This document shows, piece after piece, positions 58,495-64,000 of a DNA stretch of 64,000 nucleotides (position 1 is the stretch's first letter; every line of letters starts with the position of its first letter). The position numbers were made by a program, and so were the translations under genes. This DNA comes from Mycoplasma tullyi (GTDB lineage Bacteria > Bacillota_I > Bacilli_A > Mycoplasmatales > Mycoplasmoidaceae): the NCBI RefSeq assembly GCF_014068355.1, contig NZ_CP059674.1, positions 1 through 64,000 of the forward strand, read 5' to 3'. Under the pieces are notes generated by a model. That model had not been told where the DNA came from, did not search any database, and worked only from the letters and a program-made list of their open reading frames with translations.

Positions 58495-58740
58495 TATAAA
58501 TATTATTCGTGTCTATATTTGCATTACGATGTAATCTAATCATTCCCCTTTATTTTAATTAGTTTACGTGCATGAAACTATGCAAAAAATAATTTGCAAA
58601 GTTCCATATTAAGTTATGTTATTTTTTTTGTTTAGGTGGACTCTTTCGAAGACTGAATTTGTTAATAAACACAAGCTTTAAACTAGAGAGATAACAAAAC
58701 CCTTTATTTTAAAGGTTTTTAAACCAAAAACATGTGTATC
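58495..58740. other. Divergent control region between nrdF and thyA
   Basis: The 494-bp gap 58328-58821 has no credible gene. Besides the nrd leader it holds TGCAAA/TTTGCA around 58578-58597 and a terminator-like hairpin 58696-58719 (AAAACC with GGTTTT, TTTA with TAAA, one bulged C, T-tail). The hairpin points toward thyA and lies upstream of the thyA -10, so it might end a short transcript or be chance. Confidence 0.4.
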
Positions 58741-58781
58741 TAGGTTTAATTTTGTTTAAGATAATTTTTTAATTGTAACTA

Positions 58782-58787
58782 TATAAT
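58782..58787 (+). promoter_or_regulatory. -10 box of thyA
   Basis: TATAAT at 58782-58787, 34 nt before the thyA ATG. An AAGGTGA ribosome site lies at 58811-58817. Confidence 0.6.
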
Positions 58788-58821
58788 AGTTACCCAGTTG
58801 ATTTTTTAAAAAGGTGAAGCT

Positions 58822-59691
58822 ATGAAAACATATCTCGGTTTGTTAGAGAAAGTTATGACCAAAGGTGAGGTAAAAAAGGACCGCACTAATACGGGTACAA
58901 TCTCTTATTTTGGTACTCAAGGACGATATGATTTACGAGAAGGTTTTCCGTTACTAACAACAAAGAAAATGGCTTGAAAATCTATCTGTCACGAACTATT
59001 ATGATTTCTTAAAGGAGATACTAATATCAAGTACTTAGTTGATCATAATGTAAATATATGAAACGAATGACCTTACGAAGCGTTTAAAAAATCGTCTGAT
59101 TACAACGATGAAACCTTACAGGAATTTGTTGACAAGATTAAAGCTGATGATCAATTCGCTCAAGTCTATGGAAAACTGGGTCCTGTTTATGGAAAACAAT
59201 GACGTAATTTTAATGGAGTTGATCAAATTGAATGAGTAATCAATGAAATTAAAAACAATCCATTTTCACGTCGTTTAATAGTAAGTGCTTGAAATCCAAG
59301 TGAAATTAAAGATATGGCTTTACCACCTTGTCATAGTTTTTTTCAATTCTTCGTTAATGAAAAATACGAAATTTCACTTCAACTATATCAAAGAAGCGGA
59401 GATATGTTTTTAGGTGTGCCCTTCAATATCGCTTCATACAGTTTATTACTTTTAATGGTTGCTCAAGTAACAGGATTAAAACCCGCTGAATTTGTTCATA
59501 CAATTGGCGACACACACATTTATTCAAATCATGTTGATCAAGTAAAAATTCAATTACAAAGAGAACCTAAAAAACTTCCTAAAGTTAGTTTGAATCCAGA
59601 TATTAAAAACATTTTTGATTTTAAATTCGAAGACATTAGTTTAGAAAACTACGAACATCATGATCCAATCAAAGGAAAGGTAGCAGTTTAA
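58822..59691 (+). CDS. thyA: Thymidylate synthase
   Basis: A 289-residue enzyme making dTMP from dUMP with methylene-tetrahydrofolate, which leaves dihydrofolate. Catalytic Cys170 is in [38 protein letters not shown] and [12 protein letters not shown] are typical. TGA is Trp at many sites. The stop overlaps the next ATG (TAATG), so it is coupled to the gene whose product recycles dihydrofolate and supplies dUMP. Confidence 0.96.
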
Positions 59692-60641
59692 TGATTAAGT
59701 TAATAGTTGCATTAGATCAAAACAATTTGATAGGTAAAGATGGTAAATTACCATGACACATCAAAGAAGAGTTAAAGTTTTTCAAAGATACAACAATTGG
59801 ACACGCTTTATTATTAGGTAAAAGAACTTTCATAAATTTGCCTAAAAAATTAGACAATCGTAAACATATTGTTTTTAGTAGAAAAGATGAACTTCCAGAA
59901 GCTGATCAAATAATTCGTAATGATGAAGAGATGAAGGAATTGTTCAAAGCATATAAAGATAGTCAAGATATCTTGTTTATTACAGGTGGTAAGTTTGTTT
60001 ATGACCTGTACTATCAGTATGCTGATGAATTGATTATTTCACGAATTAAGAACAAATATGATGGAGACACTTATCTTGATTTAGATCTAGCTAATTATTA
60101 TTTAGCCAAAGAAGAAGAATATAGCGAATTTACCGTGGAATATTGATTAAAAAAAGAAGAAGTTAATAAAACAAATCCCAATGTAATTAACTGAGATGAA
60201 TACTTTATGATGCTAGCTAATGTATCAGCTATGAGATCTAAAGATCCATCTACTCAAGTGGGTGCTTGTATTGTTAACAAAAAGAAATATGTAATCGGTT
60301 TAGGATACAACGGAATGCCTAAAGGATTAGATCAAAAATTTCCATGAGATCGAACTAATCCAGACAGTGCTAAAACAAAATATCCTTACGTTGTGCATGC
60401 TGAAATCAACGCAATTCTTAATACCAGCACGATTATTGAAGATTGTACGCTTTATACGAACTTATTCCCTTGTTCAAATTGTGCAAAAACTATTGTTCAA
60501 AGTGGGATTGTTGAAGTTGTTTATGAAGAAAATAAATACGAACATCTTCCTGACAACAAAATATCTACCTACATTTTAGAAAGCGCAAACATAAAACTTA
60601 GACAACATAAAACAGGACACAAGATTACTAAAAAAGATTAA
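59691..60641 (+). CDS. Dihydrofolate reductase - dCMP deaminase fusion protein
   Basis: A 316-residue two-domain enzyme. Residues 1-155 are a [30 protein letters not shown] and [11 protein letters not shown] with ADELIISRI. From about 165 to 316 is a deoxycytidylate deaminase: [19 protein letters not shown] (His236, Glu238) and PCSNC (Cys261, Cys264) form the zinc site. DHFR restores tetrahydrofolate used by ThyA; the deaminase makes dUMP, the ThyA substrate. The frame is open across both domains with TGA read as Trp (60144 and others). M. pneumoniae and M. genitalium have, as I recall, DHFR without this fusion. Confidence 0.92.
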
Positions 60642-60648
60642 TGTCCAA

Positions 60649-60680
60649 AAAAATAATAACGCTCAGGCGTTATTATTTTT
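60649..60680 (+). terminator. Terminator of the thyA operon
   Basis: Perfect 14-bp stem (60649-60662 with 60667-60680, core AATAACGC), loop TCAG, with a T-run in the right arm. It lies 7 nt after the stop. Confidence 0.85.
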
Positions 60681-61020
60681 AATAGAGTTATGATGTTCTT
60701 GTTTCAATACTCTTTGAGACTCTTGTTTAATTAGTATAACGAACAGGATTAGTTAAAAAATATCAAATTTACCGCTTATTTTAGCGAAAATTTATTTTTA
60801 TCAACTCAAACAATTGCACTAGTTTGCTATTGTAATCGCACATTAAAGTGCGATTGAATTAATCACAAAATAGCACTCATATTAAGTAAGTATCTGTTGG
60901 ATTTAACAGCCAAAAGTTATGCTAAATTTAAATCTAAAAACTTATTAAAGAGTTTGTCTAGAAAATAAGAATGCGAACATTAAAGAAAGTTCAAACAGAT
61001 GTTTTTTCAAACAACACTAA
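60681..61020. other. Gene-free gap with a GC-containing hairpin
   Basis: No gene seen in 340 bp. A perfect 8-bp hairpin AATCGCAC (60834-60841) and GTGCGATT (60848-60855) stands out for its G+C, with no T-run after it. A weaker CGCT/AGCG hairpin followed by an A/T run is at about 60771-60786. Confidence 0.4.
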
Positions 61021-61863
61021 CTATTTAGATAGATTATTTCGTTCTTCGTACTTTTGAACGATATTGTATAGCTTTTCAAGATTAGCTTTATCGATCATTT
61101 TCCCATCTAAATTATATGCACCTTTTTCATTCAGAATTTCAATTGCTTTTTTAGCTTGTAAATATTCTTCTTCACTTACTGAATAAACAGAATCGATTCA
61201 TTCAAGATGTTTAGGGTGAATTGATGCTTTATATGTAATTCCATTTCTCTTATTATAGGTACATACGTCTAATACCTTCTGTTGATTGTTAATATCAAAT
61301 TCTGGAGCGTCGATAAAATGAACATTTAAGTATTTAGCATGCAATGCTAAATCTAACTTGATCTTGGCAACAATTTCAGATTCAATTTCAGAATTTAAAT
61401 CAGAAGAAAGATCGTTAGTTCCTATAAATAATCCAAAAATATGATCTAAATGTTCTTTTTCAAATTTAATTCTATTAATTTCGTAATGACCTAAAGCAGA
61501 TTCAATTATTAGAATAAGTTTTTTAGAATCTCTTCTTGATCTTAAAAAGTTGATTGCTTCTTGTAGAACAGAAGCGCTTTCAAACTTAGGTAAAACAATA
61601 TAATCGAATTCAACCTTTTTATCTAATAAATAAGTTAATTCATTGATATAGTTATCAGAGTTTAAACGAATTGCAATTTTTGTATTTTCAAATTTGTTTG
61701 TTAATAAAAAGTCTGCAAGTCTTTTTAAAGCTTCTTCCTTGTCCTTTGTTAAGACGCTATCTTCTAGGTCATATATTAAACAAAAAGGACTAAGAGTTAA
61801 ACTTTTTGTTAGAAATTTTTCACTGCTAGCTGGAATAAACAGAAAAGTATTTGAATGCTTCAT
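61021..61863 (-). CDS. CitE-like (HpcH/HpaI aldolase family) protein
   Basis: A 280-residue TIM-barrel-type protein like the citrate lyase beta subunit and malyl-CoA lyases. Motifs: LFIPASSEKF near the start, LIYDLEDSV (29-37), AIRLNS (Arg66), IIESALG with Mg ligand Glu121, IGTNDLSSDL with Asp151, and SIHPKHLEW. Such proteins split or join CoA thioesters of hydroxy acids. No citrate lyase alpha or gamma subunit or CoA-acid enzymes are nearby, so the substrate is unknown. TGA at about 61196 is Trp and adds the last 58 residues. It stands alone on the minus strand. Confidence 0.82.
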
Positions 61864-62160
61864 ATTAATATGTTTGGGTTGTTATTTCGGTGTAATTTTT
61901 GTGTATAAAATTTTACAAATCATTCCTAAATATAGTTACACGATTTGATTATAATTTTAGATATTATTTAACATGGTTTTTGAACTCTTAGAAGGTGTTA
62001 TTATTTCAGTTACAATTATCCATTTCTTTTAATAAAAATAAGTTAATAATCTATGGCAAATCGGCGTTAATTTACAAGCATCATTAATGTATAAAAAACA
62101 ATCAAAATCATCGTTAAATTTGCATAAAAAGTAAAAAAAATTAACTCTATAAGAACTGAC
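61864..62160. other. Gene-poor gap upstream of the CitE-like gene
   Basis: No firm gene. On the plus strand a TATAAT at 61950-61955 is followed by a 19-codon frame at 61973-62032 (MVFELLEGVIISV), hydrophobic, with no ribosome site; too short to call. The minus-strand promoter of the CitE-like gene should lie just above 61863. Confidence 0.35.
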
Positions 62161-62200
62161 AAAAAAATAAACATCAAGTTAGATGTTTAACTTGATGTTT
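62161..62200 (-). terminator. Terminator of the membrane-protein gene at 62224
   Basis: Perfect 13-bp stem (62169-62181 with 62188-62200), loop GATGTT. On the minus strand TTATTTTTTT follows. It is 24 nt after the minus-strand stop. Confidence 0.8.
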
Positions 62201-62223
62201 ATTCTCTTTATCTATTTGCTTAC

Positions 62224-63105
62224 TTATCTAGTTTTATTTCTTCATTTTAGATAACTATATTTTAGGTTTTTTCACAGGTATCTAACATCAAGCTTAATTT
62301 GTTTTTTAGACAACGATGGATTGATGATTCTTGCATTTAATTCTTGAACACCATATCTAATCGCTCATATCAATGTGATTGAGATCATTGTGATCATAAT
62401 ACCAACAGGTATGACATTTGGGAAAGGAACTCTTAAGATTGTTGACACTGATTGGTATTCTCCGCCAATGTATCAGTCAGCAATTAATAACCCATTAGCA
62501 TTGTTGGTAATTTTACGATCTAATTGAATACAGCTTAATACGTAAGTAACATAAACCGCAATGAATAAGTATTGATTAAGAATATCTCTTGGAGTTCATT
62601 TGGTTGTTCAACATAATAACATTAACGCTACACTTGTTGTCATTACGTGAAGAATGAAATAAAGTTGATCGTTACCAATACCAATAAATATAAATTTATA
62701 TGCTTCTAGTTTACCAGTGTATTGGTTAGCTAATCTAAATAATTCTCCATAAAGATTAATTAACCCACCAAACAATGCAATTGGTGCTACAGAGCGAATA
62801 ACTAACTTGTTTTTAGTTACCATTAATCCTAAACCAGCAAAGATTGCAAAGAACGGACAGATATCTAATAATAGTAATCTTGAGTGTCTGATTGAGATCG
62901 CAAAAGTGCTATTATCATCAGCAGCATTCCAACTTGGAATTAAGAATTGGATCTGTCTACCAATGATCATGTAGAAGAACATGAATCCACCGATAAAGAA
63001 TCAAAACCAATAATTATTTTCAAATCTAATAAAGAATTTAGAGGTTGCAATGATCAATACTAGTCAAAGCGAGACTATGATCATTAAAATCGTTCCTAAT
63101 TGCAT
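62224..63105 (-). CDS. Polytopic membrane protein, possibly YwaF/TIGR02206-like
   Basis: A 293-residue protein with about seven membrane segments, starting MQLGTILMIIVSLWLVLII and ending in a basic tail (KWRNKTR). A polar RHSRLLLLDICPF stretch in the middle and LHVMTTSVALMLLCW resemble YwaF-type proteins, whose role is unknown; this link is weak. Several TGA codons are Trp, and reading through them is needed for the whole gene. It faces away from the S10 operon. Confidence 0.7.
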
Positions 63106-63255
63106 TTGTTACCTAACTTAAGCTTTAGTTTTATTTGTTTAATTAATTTTAAAGGATTTGATTGGGCCATAACCAATCATTTCGAATATTATATAAAATA
63201 AAAGCAAAAAACTAATTAAAGCAGCATATTCTTCTTTAACAAATAATTAATCTGG

Positions 63256-63330
63256 TATAATTTACAAGGTTGCGTTTTGAAAAGATTGCTGATACACCAA
63301 AAACCGTTGTCGAGTATCAGGTAACTTTTT
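63256..63330 (+). promoter_or_regulatory. S10 operon promoter and leader hairpin
   Basis: TGGTATAAT at 63253-63261 is an extended -10. In the leader, CTGATAC (63289-63295) pairs with GTATCAG (63314-63320), loop of 18, followed after GTAAC by TTTTT (63326-63330). That is an attenuator-like arrangement about 37 nt before rpsJ, where other bacteria regulate this operon through ribosomal protein L4. Confidence 0.55.
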
Positions 63331-63367
63331 AAAAGCATTAATAATAAAAATAAATATAGGACAACAC

Positions 63368-63733
63368 ATGACAGAACAAACAGCTAAATCTAGCAAAACA
63401 TCAAGCGAAGAAGCAAAGAAACAAAAAGAATTTACTGAGATCAAAATCAAGTTAAAATCGTACGATAGCAGATTATTAGATCAATCTGTTAAAAAGATTT
63501 TTGAGATCGTAAAAGAAACTGGATCAAAATTTTGTGGTCCAATTCCATTACCAACTAAAAAGGAAGTTTTTACAATTATTCGTTCACCACACGTTGATAA
63601 GGCTTCAAGAGAACAATTCGAAAGAAGAACTCACAAACGTTTAATCATCATTAAAGATTTAAAGAGCGAAACAATTCAAAAACTTAAACGTTTTGTAATT
63701 CCTTCTGGTGTTGAATTACGCATTTACTTATAA
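63368..63733 (+). CDS. rpsJ: 30S ribosomal protein S10
   Basis: A 121-residue S10. The core ([47 protein letters not shown]) is typical. About 20 extra Ser/Lys/Glu-rich residues precede it; S10 is usually about 102-105 residues. First gene of the S10 operon. A GGACA stretch is the only candidate ribosome site. Confidence 0.96.
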   Translation: MTEQTAKSSKTSSEEAKKQKEFTEIKIKLKSYDSRLLDQSVKKIFEIVKETGSKFCGPIPLPTKKEVFTIIRSPHVDKASREQFERRTHKRLIIIKDLKSETIQKLKRFVIPSGVELRIYL

Positions 63734-63764
63734 AAACATAGATTAATAAGGAGATTTTCAATAT

Positions 63765-64000
63765 ATGAAAGGAATATTTGGAACAAAGGTTGGAATGACT
63801 CAAGTTTTCGAAGAAAACGGTCGTTTGATTCCTGTGACTTTAGTAAGAGTTGAACCTAATCAAGTGATTAGTGTTAAAACCAAAGTAAAAGACGGTTATG
63901 ACGCTGTTCAATTAGGATTTAACCCAACTGAAGAAAAGAACTTAAATAAACCTCAATTAGGTCATTTTAAAAAAGCTAATACAAATACTTACAAGTATTT
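63765..64000 (+). CDS. rplC: 50S ribosomal protein L3 (partial, cut by window end)
   Basis: The first 78 codons of L3: MKGIFGTKVGMTQVFEENG and GYDAVQLGF are typical. The gene runs off the window at 64000. An AAGGAG ribosome site at 63748-63753 precedes the ATG. It follows rpsJ by 31 nt, the normal S10-operon order. Confidence 0.95.
   Translation, partial: MKGIFGTKVGMTQVFEENGRLIPVTLVRVEPNQVISVKTKVKDGYDAVQLGFNPTEEKNLNKPQLGHFKKANTNTYKY

Noticed and set aside
60971-61177. Plus-strand frame starting MRTLKKVQTDVF opposite the CitE-like gene.
   Set aside because: It overlaps the C-terminal coding part of the CitE-like gene, has no ribosome site and resembles no family.
61973-62032. 19-codon hydrophobic frame after a TATAAT.
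   Set aside because: Too short, no Shine-Dalgarno; cannot be told from chance.

Overview
The window is 64 kb of AT-rich DNA from a mollicute. TGA lies in frame inside almost every gene and must be read as Trp (dnaA, both ABC exporters, argS, nrdF, thyA and others); read with the standard code these genes fall apart. Gene content and order (dnaA; rpmH-rnpA-yidC-rsmA; ptsH; tkt-secA; uvrB; a ugp-like ABC cassette next to a DHH phosphoesterase; pst-phoU; nrdF-nrdI-nrdE; thyA-folA; start of the S10 operon) resemble the Mycoplasma pneumoniae/genitalium/gallisepticum group. IspE plus IspF, a glpO-glpK-glpF operon and ferritin make M. gallisepticum or a near relative my best guess; this is an inference from memory, not a search. 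I found no tRNA, rRNA, CRISPR array or insertion sequence.

Layout. 0-11.4 kb (+): dnaA, a heterodimeric ABC exporter, rpmH-rnpA-yidC-rsmA-ispE-argS, and a membrane-anchored EEP nuclease ending at a two-way terminator. 11.4-18.0 kb (-): the glycerol operon glpO-glpK-glpF, a DUF31 serine-protease-like lipoprotein, and a ferritin. 18.1-20.7 kb: a degenerate GMP-synthase-like gene (+) meeting ribonuclease J (-) tail to tail. 21-38.5 kb (+): an FtsX-type permease with an unusual ABC ATPase, a lipoprotein, ispF-hpt-ftsH, a DhaL-like orphan with a membrane protein, ptsH, tkt and secA with a long repetitive tail. 38.8-47 kb (+): a surface-lipoprotein/nuclease/sugar-type ABC transporter cassette, a 53-codon membrane peptide and an NrnA-like phosphoesterase, followed by about 0.6 kb of apparently non-coding or decayed DNA. 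47.7-54.5 kb (+): uvrB and the phosphate cassette pstS-pstCA-pstB-phoU. 54.6-60.6 kb: nrdF-nrdI-nrdE (-) divergent from thyA and a DHFR/dCMP-deaminase fusion (+). 61-63.1 kb (-): a CitE-like orphan and a membrane protein. 63.2-64 kb (+): start of the S10 ribosomal operon, with rplC cut by the window edge.

How the genes work together. The divergent nrdFIE / thyA-folA block is a compact deoxynucleotide module: ribonucleotide reduction on one side, dCMP to dUMP to dTMP with folate recycling on the other. Its NrdF has Val, Pro and Lys where the class I metal-binding glutamates should be, which is the signature of metal-free class Ie reductases that use a DOPA radical. The glp operon takes up glycerol and oxidises glycerol 3-phosphate, releasing H2O2 in mycoplasmas. 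Nucleases, surface lipoproteins and ABC importers fit scavenging of nucleotides, sugars and phosphate.

The most interesting points are the VPK-type NrdF with its structured mRNA leader, the DHFR-dCMP deaminase fusion, the ferritin with a degraded ferroxidase site, the GMP-synthase relic with a broken PP-loop, the orphan DhaL-like and CitE-like proteins, and the terminator-like hairpin inside the pstC-pstA fusion point.
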